A DNA stretch of 40,623 bases, taken from the NCBI GenBank assembly GCA_903934035.1, contig CAIZMK010000196.1:1-40623 (forward strand). The letters are read 5' to 3'. This document shows, one piece after another, positions 18,612-26,869 of the stretch (its first letter is position 1; each line of letters begins with the position of its first letter). Under the pieces are notes generated by a model. The model saw nothing but the letters and a program-made list of their open reading frames with translations. It was not told the DNA's origin and searched no databases. Source of the DNA: an uncultured Methylococcaceae bacterium (GTDB lineage: Bacteria; Pseudomonadota; Gammaproteobacteria; Methylococcales; Methylomonadaceae). Made by a program: the position numbers and the translations under genes.

Positions 18612-18728
18612 GTAGGGCAGGAATAAGGCCACCAAAACGAAGCACGTGATGGCGTTTCCGGCACGGAATTTTACCTATGCCGGAAACGCTTTTCTCGCTT
18701 GCGCTCGAAAAGCCTTATTCCGGCCTAC
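18612..18728. repeat. Dispersed repeat, family C, full-length copy
   Basis: About 117 bp bounded by near-perfect inverted ends, GTAGGGCAGGAATAAGGC on the left and GCCTTATTCCGGCCTAC on the right. Internal palindromes include TTTCCGGCA...TGCCGGAAA and CTCGCTTGCGCTCGAAAAG. A second, left-truncated copy lies at 30571-30662. It sits between convergent gene ends. Confidence 0.85.
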
Positions 18729-18749
18729 TGCTGCATTTATGAACAGTGT

Positions 18750-18808
18750 CGTTACATTTTAAGCCGTAAGGACAGGTCGAGACCTGTCCTTACATTACGA
18801 TCGACATC
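18750..18808. repeat. Dispersed repeat, family B, copy 2
   Basis: It aligns with 3340-3398 over its full length. The core AAGGACAGGTCGAGACCTGTCCTT is an almost perfect palindrome and may act as a terminator for the convergent genes on either side. Confidence 0.82.
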
Positions 18809-18915
18809 CACCCTAGAAAGCTAAGATGTGCTCCAGCCTTTCGCCTTTAACCATTCGCCCGACACATTCTTTAAACCCGCCAATAACCAACTAATATCAC
18901 CTAATTATAAAATCA

Positions 18916-21285
18916 TTAATCCCAATGCAATCTAACTCCGGCATAAGCAGTCGCTGGGGCACCAGGCCCCATAAAAGTAGTGCTGGCATTATTTTGAAAG
19001 AAGTTTTGGCCTAATTGCCCAATAGAGGCATAGTGATTATCAAGTACGTTACGACCCGTTGCATAGAGTTCTATATTTTTAGTGACCACATAACGGGCAT
19101 TGATATTAAGCACCGTGTAATTAGGTATTTGTGGATATAGATTCTGGTCATCACCTCGCGCATATTGACTCGCTACATATTGCAAATCACTAGCTAAAAA
19201 CCAATTATGAAATAACTCATATTCGCCACCCACTTTGAAAGTACTTTGCGGAATACTGGGTATTTTACTACCTGGTGTAACGGTTTCTGATCCCAATGAA
19301 TTACTTAGAATCGCTGTAGTTTGATAGGTAGCATCAACAAATCCATAACTTGTATACCAGTTGAGTTTATCCCAAGCAAAACCACTTAATCCTAACTCAA
19401 TACCTTGACGCATCGTGGCACCGACATTGGCGAAATAACCATTAATTACGCTACCTGGGCTATTTAAAAACAAAATATCGTTAGTATTTCGAGTCTGATA
19501 GAGTGCAATATTCCACTTTAGTCCTTGGTTAAATTTGCCTCGCGCACCTACTTCTAAAGTGTGAGAAACCACCGCCTTCAAAGCTGGATCGGAAACAAAA
19601 CTATTAGGTAAAGTACAAGGCGCATTAGGATCAGCACAACTAAGCTCTACTGCTGTAGGAGCACGAAAACCTTCGTTATAGTTAAAGTAGGTGGTCAATT
19701 CCTTAAGCGGCGTATTTAAAGAGAATACCTCTAATGGCTGAAAGCTTAAGCCAGCCGAGGGGTTTACACGCTGAAAAAGATTATTACCATTAAGTGCCGT
19801 GCCCAACAAATCAGTCGTTTGTACTTCTGCCCTAGCCCAATTTAATGAAGCATTAGCATGTAACCATTGATAAATAGAAAAAGTATTGGTAGCAAAGATA
19901 TTAGAATAGCTGTTTTGCCCATTAATCATCACTGTAGTTGTCAATGGTTCGATAGCGATTTCATTATTAGTGGCTGTAAAAATAGCATCCTGCCCGGCAA
20001 CAGAAAACTTAGATTTACTATAATTATAACCACCACCTACGGTTAGCTGATTATCATGAGCCATGACTTTATAATCCGAAGTCAATTGCAAATTAATACC
20101 TGTACCATTTTGTTGCGTTTTAGTGGCTTGAAAAGCAGCAGGACTCATTTGATTACCTTGATCATCTTCACATAAACTTCCATTAAGCAATGTTGTGCAA
20201 TTCTCATTGGTATTGCTATTGAGGCTAGAGCTATTGTTATTACGATTATAAGTATTACCCGAAAATTGCAATTGGTCAGTAAACTTATGACTACCTTTGA
20301 GATTAAAAAAATACATCGTGTTTTTAGTGACATCAGGCGAGGTATAAATGCCACTCCAATTTTGCTGTAACATATTTTGCGGCGTAGGACCTACACCTTG
20401 CAAATTATTATCAGCAAAGGTAAAAGATAGATCGACATCCGTCTTTTCATTTTCCCAGCCCACTTTACCAAAAGCTTGATTAACGCTAGTGGGTGAATAA
20501 GGACGCCAGCCATTATCATCAAAAATATTACCCGCAAAATACCAATCAAAATCACCTTTAGATCCACCGTATTCTGCAGTATAAGCTTGACGACCATAAG
20601 ATCCGCCACTGGCTTGAGTACGGAAACCTGGATTACTAAAACCACTTTTAGTTTTTACCGATAAGGCGCCTCCCAAGGTATTTAAGCCATAGAGCGGATT
20701 AGAACCGGGCATCATTTCCATACTAGAAATCGCCACTTGTGGAATTAAATCCCAATTAACAGTATCACCAAAGGCTTCATTAACTCTAACCCCATCCTGA
20801 TACACCGACAAACCAATAGGTGTACCTAATAATGGCGATGCCGTAAAGCCTCTGTAAGTAATGTCGGGTTGGTAAGGGTTATTTTGAGTATCATTAATAT
20901 TGACACTTTCTAAACGACGATTCATAAAATCAGTCAAGCCGAAGGCCTCATGACGATTAATATCTTCATCTTCGGCTGACTGTACGTTACCTGGAATTTT
21001 CTTAAAGGCTAAACCAGTCGTACCGAGTGGAGTGGTACTCACAACCTCTACCTCAGGTAACTCGAACACATCGACTGGCTTTGTGCGAACTGATGCACTT
21101 TCCTTGCCATTATTAGATAGGCTTGTTTTTTCTAGCACAGTCCTATTATCGATACTGTCAGATGCTGTTTGAGTGGCTTGCTCTTTAACCGATGGTGTAG
21201 AAGAGTCATCGGCGTATGCCTGACTGGTCATAGTGAGTAATAATAGAACAGCCAAAAGCCGCATTTGAAATGGAAGTAAATACAT
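18916..21285 (-). CDS. TonB-dependent outer-membrane receptor
   Basis: A 789-aa receptor. A signal peptide (about to residue 25, SQAYA) precedes a likely TonB box in VFELPEVEVVSTTP (about 73-86). A plug domain follows (DFMNRRLESVNINDTQNNPYQPDITYRGF, then YGLNTLGGALSVKTKSG) and a 22-strand-type barrel ends YAGVRLHWD. Such receptors import iron-siderophores, haem, cobalamin or other bound metals using TonB energy. No substrate is evident, and no cobalamin riboswitch or Fur box was recognised upstream. Two starts are possible (residue 1 or the Met at 8); neither has a good ribosome-binding site. A perfect 14-bp palindrome lies in its promoter region. Confidence 0.9.
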   Translation of the reverse strand: MYLLPFQMRLLAVLLLLTMTSQAYADDSSTPSVKEQATQTASDSIDNRTVLEKTSLSNNGKESASVRTKPVDVFELPEVEVVSTTPLGTTGLAFKKIPGNVQSAEDEDINRHEAFGLTDFMNRRLESVNINDTQNNPYQPDITYRGFTASPLLGTPIGLSVYQDGVRVNEAFGDTVNWDLIPQVAISSMEMMPGSNPLYGLNTLGGALSVKTKSGFSNPGFRTQASGGSYGRQAYTAEYGGSKGDFDWYFAGNIFDDNGWRPYSPTSVNQAFGKVGWENEKTDVDLSFTFADNNLQGVGPTPQNMLQQNWSGIYTSPDVTKNTMYFFNLKGSHKFTDQLQFSGNTYNRNNNSSSLNSNTNENCTTLLNGSLCEDDQGNQMSPAAFQATKTQQNGTGINLQLTSDYKVMAHDNQLTVGGGYNYSKSKFSVAGQDAIFTATNNEIAIEPLTTTVMINGQNSYSNIFATNTFSIYQWLHANASLNWARAEVQTTDLLGTALNGNNLFQRVNPSAGLSFQPLEVFSLNTPLKELTTYFNYNEGFRAPTAVELSCADPNAPCTLPNSFVSDPALKAVVSHTLEVGARGKFNQGLKWNIALYQTRNTNDILFLNSPGSVINGYFANVGATMRQGIELGLSGFAWDKLNWYTSYGFVDATYQTTAILSNSLGSETVTPGSKIPSIPQSTFKVGGEYELFHNWFLASDLQYVASQYARGDDQNLYPQIPNYTVLNINARYVVTKNIELYATGRNVLDNHYASIGQLGQNFFQNNASTTFMGPGAPATAYAGVRLHWD

Positions 21286-21654
21286 AATTAATACAAAAAT
21301 CGTTATTATTGTTATGGCGTCGACTAATAATTGGTCGAATTTTATAGTTACATAAGATCTTATGAGTCGATCCAGTAGGCTCTATAAAAGAGTTATGAGA
21401 CCTATTATCTATGAAAACGCTATCCTCACCTATAGGAACAATTCCTGAATTCTTAGTATTTCAGTTGTTTTAATGATGTATTGACTTTATTTATTTGATT
21501 TAAACCTACAGTGATAAAATAACGACTTTAATGTTTCAATGCATCAACAAAATCAATATTTGAACATTAGCAAGACCTTATCGTCAGGCATCAATAGACT
21601 GCAATTCGATAATCACAAACCTACCCTTACCTTTACCTTTATAACCTTATATAT
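21286..21654. promoter_or_regulatory. Divergent promoter region of TonB receptor and rimO
   Basis: A 369-bp gene-free gap. On the minus strand a TATAAA -10-like box (21341-21346) lies 4 bp from a perfect palindrome CATAAGATCTTATG (21351-21364). Toward rimO no clear promoter is visible, and the last 35 bases before its ATG are pyrimidine-rich with no Shine-Dalgarno sequence. Confidence 0.5.
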
Positions 21655-22968
21655 ATGACAAAAATCCCTACCGTCGGCTTTATTAGTTTAGGCTGTCCTA
21701 AAGCGCTAGTTGATAGCGAAAGAATATTAACTCAACTTCGTACAGAGGGTTATGACATCTCAGCTACCTACCAAGATGCTGACTTAGTAATTGTTAATAC
21801 TTGTGGCTTTATTGATGCTGCCGTAGCTGAATCACTGGACAGTATTGGTGAGGCTTTAGCTGAAAATGGTAAAGTTATCGTAACGGGCTGCTTAGGTGCA
21901 AGAGAAGATGAAATTAGAGCACGCCACCCTCAAGTATTAAAAGTCACTGGTGCTCATGCCTTAGAAGAAGTGATTAGTTCAGTACACGAACATTTACCAC
22001 AACGCCACGACCCCTTTAGCAGTCTTGTGCCACCTCAAGGCATAAAATTAACACCTGAACATTATGCTTATCTAAAGATATCCGAAGGCTGCAATCATCG
22101 CTGTACCTTTTGCATTATCCCCTCCATGCGCGGTGATTTAGTCAGTAGACCCATTGACGATGTCATGCGTGAAGCTGAGCGCCTTGCTAATGCTGGCGTA
22201 AAAGAATTATTAGTCGTTTCACAAGACACTAGTGCTTATGGCTTAGATTTAAAGTATCAAAGTCGAGACTGGAAAGGTCGTTCGGTAAAAACACGCTTTT
22301 ATGATTTAGCTGAAGCATTGGGTGATTTAGGTATCTGGGTACGGATGCATTACGTCTACCCCTATCCTCATGTCGATGATGTTATTCCTTTAATGGCTGA
22401 TGGAAAAATCCTTCCCTACCTAGACATCCCTTTTCAACATGCTAACAGCCGCATCCTTAAATTAATGAAGCGCCCTGCCGCCAGCCAAAATAATTTAGAA
22501 CGCATTAAAGCATGGCGAGCAACTTGTCCTGATATTACTTTACGCAGCACCTTTATCGTGGGCTTTCCAGGTGAAACAGAACAAGAATTCGAGCAATTAT
22601 TAGATTTTATGAGCGAAGCTCAACTTGATAGAGTGGGTTGCTTTGCTTATTCACCTGTAAAAGGTGCGGCTGCGAATGATTTACCCGATTTAGTTCCTGA
22701 AGAAATAAAACAAGAACGTTTGTCTCGCTTTATGGCACATCAAGCTGAAATAAGTGCTGCACGCCTACAAAAACGCGTAGGCCGCATTGAAACAGTATTA
22801 ATTGATGAAGTCGTAGAAGAAGGCGCTGTGGCTAGAAGTAAATCAGATGCACCAGAAATTGATGGCCAAGTTTTTATTGATGGCGCTACCCATCTTAAAG
22901 TAGGTGATTTTGTTGATGTAGAACTAGAAGAGGCTGATGATTATGATCTATGGGGACGTTTAATTTAA
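21655..22968 (+). CDS. rimO: Ribosomal protein uS12 methylthiotransferase RimO
   Basis: A 437-aa radical-SAM enzyme that methylthiolates an aspartate of ribosomal protein S12. It has an N-terminal MTTase domain ([17 protein letters not shown]), the radical-SAM cluster motif GCNHRCTFC (Cys 146, 150, 153), then [15 protein letters not shown]-terminal TRAM domain holds [10 protein letters not shown]...GQVFIDG. The start is fixed by homology although no Shine-Dalgarno sequence precedes it. A strong terminator follows at 23001-23027. Confidence 0.96.
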   Translation: MTKIPTVGFISLGCPKALVDSERILTQLRTEGYDISATYQDADLVIVNTCGFIDAAVAESLDSIGEALAENGKVIVTGCLGAREDEIRARHPQVLKVTGAHALEEVISSVHEHLPQRHDPFSSLVPPQGIKLTPEHYAYLKISEGCNHRCTFCIIPSMRGDLVSRPIDDVMREAERLANAGVKELLVVSQDTSAYGLDLKYQSRDWKGRSVKTRFYDLAEALGDLGIWVRMHYVYPYPHVDDVIPLMADGKILPYLDIPFQHANSRILKLMKRPAASQNNLERIKAWRATCPDITLRSTFIVGFPGETEQEFEQLLDFMSEAQLDRVGCFAYSPVKGAAANDLPDLVPEEIKQERLSRFMAHQAEISAARLQKRVGRIETVLIDEVVEEGAVARSKSDAPEIDGQVFIDGATHLKVGDFVDVELEEADDYDLWGRLI

Positions 22969-23000
22969 TACCCTAAAAAAACAAACAATCACCCATAAAA

Positions 23001-23027
23001 AAACCCAGCTTGAAGGCTGGGTTTTTT
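23001..23027. terminator. Bidirectional intrinsic terminator after rimO and the small lipoprotein gene
   Basis: The stem AACCCAGC / GCTGGGTT has a short TTGAAG loop, flanked by A-run and T-run. It serves rimO on the plus strand and the 37-aa lipoprotein gene on the minus strand. Confidence 0.92.
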
Positions 23028-23048
23028 GGTCTTACAAAATTCTTAGTC

Positions 23049-23162
23049 TTATAAAGAAATAGAACTAGAAACTTTTTGTTTTGAACCATCTGGATCATCC
23101 ATACAACCAGACAAACCAACAACTACTAGTGCTACAGCTAAAAGTGCAAATATCTTTTTCAT
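23049..23162 (-). CDS. Small lipoprotein, 37 aa (not in ORF track)
   Basis: The reading frame encodes MKKIFALLAVALVVVGLSGC followed by MDDPDGSKQKVSSSISL. It is a classic lipoprotein signal with lipobox LSGC (Cys20) and a 17-residue polar tail. Asp at +3 and +4 after Met+2 gives no clear sorting call. A strong GGAGG ribosome-binding site lies 8 bases before the ATG. A TTGCAT-N17-TATAAA promoter lies upstream (23228-23256) and a terminator downstream, so it is a self-contained unit. It resembles entericidin-like small lipoproteins in size and layout only; function unknown. Confidence 0.85.
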   Translation of the reverse strand: MKKIFALLAVALVVVGLSGCMDDPDGSKQKVSSSISL

Positions 23163-23227
23163 ATTTATATCCTCCAAAGGGGTTTAAATTATTTTTATGT
23201 GCGCCAATTATAAAAAAGCACAGGCAA

Positions 23228-23256
23228 TTTATATCATGACTACTTCGATGATGCAA
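23228..23256 (-). promoter_or_regulatory. Putative sigma-70 promoter of the 37-aa lipoprotein gene
   Basis: On the minus strand TTGCAT, a 17-bp spacer and TATAAA are followed by about 60 bases of leader before the ATG at 23162. Confidence 0.5.
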
Positions 23257-23293
23257 TACTAAAAAACTCTTTAAGCTTTTCACTCAATAACAA

Positions 23294-25198
23294 CTACAAA
23301 GAATTAATATTTTCTGGTAAGTCGAATGAAATAACATTTGCTTTCCAGCTTACCGTACCGATAGTCACCCAAGGCGCCATAAAATTCTTATGTAATTGAT
23401 CAGGAACCCAGTAAAACGGCGCATCAATATTTTTAAGTTGTATATGAAACACCGTATCATTTAAATTCAAGCCTATTTTATGCCCCCAAAATGCCGTCAC
23501 CTTCATAATAAACTTTTCTAAACGCACATTGTTAATCTTAGGCGTAACAGCAATATTAGCCCACATAGACTGCACACGCCCCCAATTGGGAGCAAGTAAT
23601 CGACCTTGCTCATTAACAAAAGGCAACCATTGTTCAGCGCCATTATTATCCGTATAAGTAATCGCTAAGATACGGTTGTAACCAGCAAAATGATCGTGCA
23701 GATAAAGCGCATGCGGCGTAATTCCTAAAAAGGTCAAGGACATCATAATAAGAGCATTACTGGCCTCTGAAATTGATGCAATGTACGCATTTGGTTTGAG
23801 ACCTAAGTCTAGCCGGTAAAAAAGACCATAATGAATCGTACTATTGAGCTGTAATACGATAATAGCGATGAGTATTCGTGACAATTTCCTAGAAAAAGCT
23901 TTAGGCTTTTTGAAAGCAAAACATTCGAAAATACGATGGTACCAAGTATTATCTTGCAACTCATGACTAACTAAACAATCTGTAGAGCAAGTAACTCGAT
24001 CACGTGAATCAGCAATTTCGCGATATTTTTTTACAGCAAGAAAGTGAATACCAGGCAAGCTCAAAAATAGCCCTAAAGGATATAAATAGCGCATTTTCCG
24101 CAAAACCTGACTATAAGTATCAACACCTGAATAAATGCGATTATTTGCATCTAAAGCATATAAATCTAATAACAAATTCTCTGGCGCAATTGAAGTCATT
24201 GCAGGATATTGACTAGCATACGCTTGAGCACTCTTAAAATCGATACCCTTAAAAATATCAAAATGATTAAGAATAAGGACTGTACGATTACATAACGGGC
24301 ATTGCTGATCAAAAAACACCGTTAAAGTGGGTTGCTTGGCAGTTATCAACCGAGACAGAGTTCGCCACCAACTAAAAGGAACCAATAAAATATAGAAGAT
24401 GATCATCCCCATGCCAAAAGGATAAATATTTAATGACAGGGTAATTCCTAAATGTAAACCTAAGCCGACAATTAAATAGACAGGACGTAAGTGGCGCTTC
24501 GAAAAGAAAAACATAAAGCTAAATTGAAAAACGAGTATGGTATAACCTATGATTTTTTCAAGTATCTCATTATTAAGTAGCAACGACATATCAATAGCTG
24601 AAACGTAGTAAGGTTGGGTTGACGGCAACCAAGACCCCAAGCCATTCCGCCAATGCTCAGCAAACATTTTATGAACGGATGAATCAAAATACAAAAAACC
24701 TAAACAAATTAAAACTGGAATAAAGTAGGCAAGACTTGAAACTAAAGGCTCAGTAAAACTACTATAATGTTTAAAAGGCGAACTTAGCTTATATCTAAGA
24801 TTATCAATTGAGAATGCGCGACTTCCCGGCATAAAGAGCAGGAAAAAGCCTGCGCCAATCATGAACGAATCAAAACCACCATCAAAATCACGCTGCATCG
24901 TCGTAAAATTGACGAAAAGAATCCAGAAAATATAATTACTGATAACTGAAAATTGATAGCGATAGCCAACAATAACAAAAAAGGCAACAATACCCCAAAG
25001 ACACAAAAAAAAGGGGATCATAGGGAATTCGATGTCTATATAAGGTATAGGATCGAAAATCAGGTGATTAAAATATAACAGGAAGAAAATTTCCTGCAAA
25101 GTGACTAAGCCATAGAAAAACCGAAACAATCCAATACCGATTGCAGGAACTTGCTTAGATTGAAGCTCTATAATTTTTGTGATTATAAACTTATACAT
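23294..25198 (-). CDS. HTTM membrane protein fused to a DCC (DUF393) thiol-oxidoreductase-like domain
   Basis: A 634-aa polytopic protein. Residues about 1-285 form an HTTM-type membrane domain with at least six helices (GIGLFRFFYGLVTLQEIFF near the N-terminus). HTTM is the family of vitamin K-dependent gamma-carboxylase. Residues about 293-410 hold a DCC/DUF393 domain beginning LTVFFDQQCPLCNRTV with the DxxCxxC motif. After another membrane stretch (LSRILIAIIVLQL) comes a C-terminal part of about 150 residues with no recognised domain. Some HTTM proteins act in periplasmic redox or lipid chemistry, but no substrate can be named. It may be cotranscribed with nothing else; the lipoprotein gene downstream has its own promoter. 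Confidence 0.82.
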   Translation of the reverse strand: MYKFIITKIIELQSKQVPAIGIGLFRFFYGLVTLQEIFFLLYFNHLIFDPIPYIDIEFPMIPFFLCLWGIVAFFVIVGYRYQFSVISNYIFWILFVNFTTMQRDFDGGFDSFMIGAGFFLLFMPGSRAFSIDNLRYKLSSPFKHYSSFTEPLVSSLAYFIPVLICLGFLYFDSSVHKMFAEHWRNGLGSWLPSTQPYYVSAIDMSLLLNNEILEKIIGYTILVFQFSFMFFFSKRHLRPVYLIVGLGLHLGITLSLNIYPFGMGMIIFYILLVPFSWWRTLSRLITAKQPTLTVFFDQQCPLCNRTVLILNHFDIFKGIDFKSAQAYASQYPAMTSIAPENLLLDLYALDANNRIYSGVDTYSQVLRKMRYLYPLGLFLSLPGIHFLAVKKYREIADSRDRVTCSTDCLVSHELQDNTWYHRIFECFAFKKPKAFSRKLSRILIAIIVLQLNSTIHYGLFYRLDLGLKPNAYIASISEASNALIMMSLTFLGITPHALYLHDHFAGYNRILAITYTDNNGAEQWLPFVNEQGRLLAPNWGRVQSMWANIAVTPKINNVRLEKFIMKVTAFWGHKIGLNLNDTVFHIQLKNIDAPFYWVPDQLHKNFMAPWVTIGTVSWKANVISFDLPENINSL

Positions 25199-25261
25199 TT
25201 CATTAAAAAAAATGTGTAAATTATAATCTTTTTATAAAGTTAATACAGGGATAATTACATA

Positions 25262-25305
25262 AAAATAAGGCCACTAACCATTCTTTGTGAATGGAGAGTA
25301 GCCTT
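25262..25305 (-). terminator. Intrinsic terminator of the 43-aa membrane protein gene
   Basis: Read on the minus strand, AAGGCTACT...CCATTC-ACAAAG-GAATGG...AGTGGCCTT forms an imperfect hairpin followed by ATTTTTATG. It ends the small gene about 30 bases after its stop. Confidence 0.65.
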
Positions 25306-25331
25306 CGATCTAACCGAACGGTTAAATATCC

Positions 25332-25463
25332 TTATTTTTCGTCGTCTGGATGTGCAGCAAATACCCATTTCAATAACGCATACACAGCAGCGATAACAAC
25401 AACAGCGCCAACCATACCAGCTGGTGTTTTTAATGTTTCAGTTAAATCTAAGATAAAACCCAT
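25332..25463 (-). CDS. Small single-span membrane protein, 43 aa (not in ORF track)
   Basis: The frame encodes MGFILDLTETLKTPAGM, then a helix VGAVVVIAAVYALLKWVFAA (about 18-37), then HPDDEK. The N-terminal part is amphipathic and the tail acidic. A GGTAGGAG ribosome-binding site lies 8-10 bases before the ATG, a TTGACT-N16-TATGAT promoter is upstream and a terminator is downstream. With all signals present, a real gene is likely. I do not recognise the family. Confidence 0.82.
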   Translation of the reverse strand: MGFILDLTETLKTPAGMVGAVVVIAAVYALLKWVFAAHPDDEK

Positions 25464-25526
25464 GTATGTATCTCCTACCAAATATTTTTATGAGAAACTG
25501 CTAAATTCATAGCAAGCGGAGGCTGC

Positions 25527-25554
25527 ATCATACTTTAGGATAAATTAAAGTCAA
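25527..25554 (-). promoter_or_regulatory. Putative sigma-70 promoter of the 43-aa membrane protein gene
   Basis: TTGACT, a 16-bp spacer and TATGAT are close to consensus on the minus strand, about 65 bp before the small gene's ATG. Confidence 0.6.
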
Positions 25555-25687
25555 GGCTTATTGTTAGCGGCCAATAAAATATTAATATAATCTCGCTATT
25601 AATAACTATTCTTGTTAATGCTCGAGAACTGATGTGGTATAGTTTCAATTCTGTTTTTTGAAGTCAAAGATGAGAGGCATAATAATA

Positions 25688-26074
25688 ATGAAAAAATACG
25701 TTAAGATATTACCGTTGGCAGCGCTTTTTTTTGCGTTTTCAGCAAATGCCGAAGTTGCTTTACAAAGCAACTCTGAAATACTGGGTAAATGGAAACTAAC
25801 CGCTGAAGCCATGAAACTTGATGGCGAGAAAAAAGCGGTAACTGTTGAATGGGACTTTAAGTCAGATGGTGCTTTACTGACTACCGCTACCGATTCTGTA
25901 GGACGAACCAAAGAAATGAAAATTGCTATTAAATATTCTATCGAAGAGGGTGGAATTAAAAAACAGATAACACCAGGGCAAGAAAAGTACGAACTGTGTA
26001 AAGTCGTGGATAAAGATGGCTCTAAAATGACTTTAAAATGTCCATTTCTTTACTATTTTCTAACAAAAATATAA
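25688..26074 (+). CDS. Small exported protein, lipocalin-like
   Basis: A 128-aa protein. I start it at the ATG giving MKKYVKILPLAALFFAFSANA, a clean signal peptide cleaved before EVALQ, rather than ten codons earlier as in the track; GAGAGG lies about 10 bases upstream. The mature part starts EILGKWKLTAEAM, alternates polar and hydrophobic residues as a beta barrel would, and has two Cys (ELCKVV and LKCPF) that may form a disulfide. The GKWKLT opening resembles lipocalin-like domains. Function unknown. The next gene starts 32 bp downstream, so the two probably form an operon. Confidence 0.75.
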   Translation: MKKYVKILPLAALFFAFSANAEVALQSNSEILGKWKLTAEAMKLDGEKKAVTVEWDFKSDGALLTTATDSVGRTKEMKIAIKYSIEEGGIKKQITPGQEKYELCKVVDKDGSKMTLKCPFLYYFLTKI

Positions 26075-26105
26075 TTAAAAATAATTCACAAAAGGGGTAT
26101 GTATT

Positions 26106-26525
26106 ATGATTAGCGGTATGATTATGATTTTCATAGCAATCTGGCTTTATCAGTCAGCCATGAAAGCAAAAATAGACAACGCCATGATTTGGGTGGGCGG
26201 CGGTGCAATTTTATTCTTTTTCTTAGTGTTTTTATTCCAATCCATAAATATCAATATTTTGGAATCTTTAAGATCTAGCGAAGGCGGCAGTGCTTATGAA
26301 GCGTTAAATGGCGCTGACAGAAAAAACCAAGGTGATTTCACAGGCTTTGCTGGCATATTAAAATCACTGTATGAAGAGTTCTCACCTTCTTTATTCAGTT
26401 TTGCCATCATAGCTTTCTTACGTCTTAAATTTATTACTAAAGAAAGCTTATCAGCTGCTAATCTATTTAGTGGCATCCCAGAAATGTTTCAAAAAATAAA
26501 ACAAAGCTTTAAATCACCAGAATAA
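26106..26525 (+). CDS. Uncharacterised membrane protein, about three helices
   Basis: A 139-aa protein with membrane helices at about 2-18 (SGMIMIFIAIWLYQSAM), 26-46 (MIWVGGGAILFFFLVFLF) and 93-106 (LFSFAIIAFLRL). A polar loop lies between the second and third helices, and the tail is basic and polar (IPEMFQKIKQSFKSPE). An AAAAGGGG ribosome-binding site precedes the ATG. I do not recognise the family. It is followed directly by a bidirectional terminator and pairs with the upstream exported protein. Confidence 0.72.
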   Translation: MISGMIMIFIAIWLYQSAMKAKIDNAMIWVGGGAILFFFLVFLFQSININILESLRSSEGGSAYEALNGADRKNQGDFTGFAGILKSLYEEFSPSLFSFAIIAFLRLKFITKESLSAANLFSGIPEMFQKIKQSFKSPE

Positions 26526-26538
26526 AAATCTGCTGCAT

Positions 26539-26571
26539 AAAAAAGCTCAAGCATAACTTGAGCTTTTTTAT
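26539..26571. terminator. Bidirectional intrinsic terminator
   Basis: AAAAAAGCTCAAG / CTTGAGCTTTTTTA is a near-perfect stem with a 5-base loop, between the convergent membrane-protein gene and the DUF2970 gene. Confidence 0.92.
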
Positions 26572-26587
26572 CACTACAACAAAATAA

Positions 26588-26773
26588 CTAGACAACAGCA
26601 GAAACTAGTAAAATAACCGCCCCTACAAACAACACAGTAACAATTAACCCTACAATTATATAATTTGAAAAAGACCCGTATTCAAAGTCTCTTTTTCTAT
26701 TCGCTTCACTTTGTACTCCAATAAAAGCAGAAAGAACACTCTTAAATACTTGAATCATCGTTGGTTTTGACAT
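26588..26773 (-). CDS. DUF2970 family small membrane protein
   Basis: A 61-aa protein MSKPTMIQVFKSVLSAFIGVQSEANRKRDFEYGSFSNYIIVG followed by a C-terminal membrane helix (IVTVLFVGAVILLVSAVV). The order VLKSVLAAF-GVQSE-N-RDF and the single helix match DUF2970, a small family common in proteobacteria with no known role. The AGGAG ribosome-binding site is too close to the first ATG in the track. The second ATG, two codons later, has proper spacing and is used here. It is divergent from metH. Confidence 0.85.
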   Translation of the reverse strand: MSKPTMIQVFKSVLSAFIGVQSEANRKRDFEYGSFSNYIIVGLIVTVLFVGAVILLVSAVV

Positions 26774-26869
26774 GCTCATCTCCTAAATATAGCGATAAAA
26801 ATAATAATGCCAGCCTGCTCTTTAAGCAATAATTATATTCTGGCTACCCAACATCCCACGGCATAATCA

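Noticed and set aside
23095-23283. 62-aa minus-strand ORF
   Set aside because: It is a shadow of the 37-aa lipoprotein gene in another frame and has no good start signals.
25291-25512. 73-aa plus-strand ORF
   Set aside because: It is antisense to the 43-aa membrane protein, which has promoter, ribosome-binding site and terminator.
26774-26869. Cobalamin riboswitch before metH
   Set aside because: The gap is under 100 bp and has no B12-box or fitting structure.
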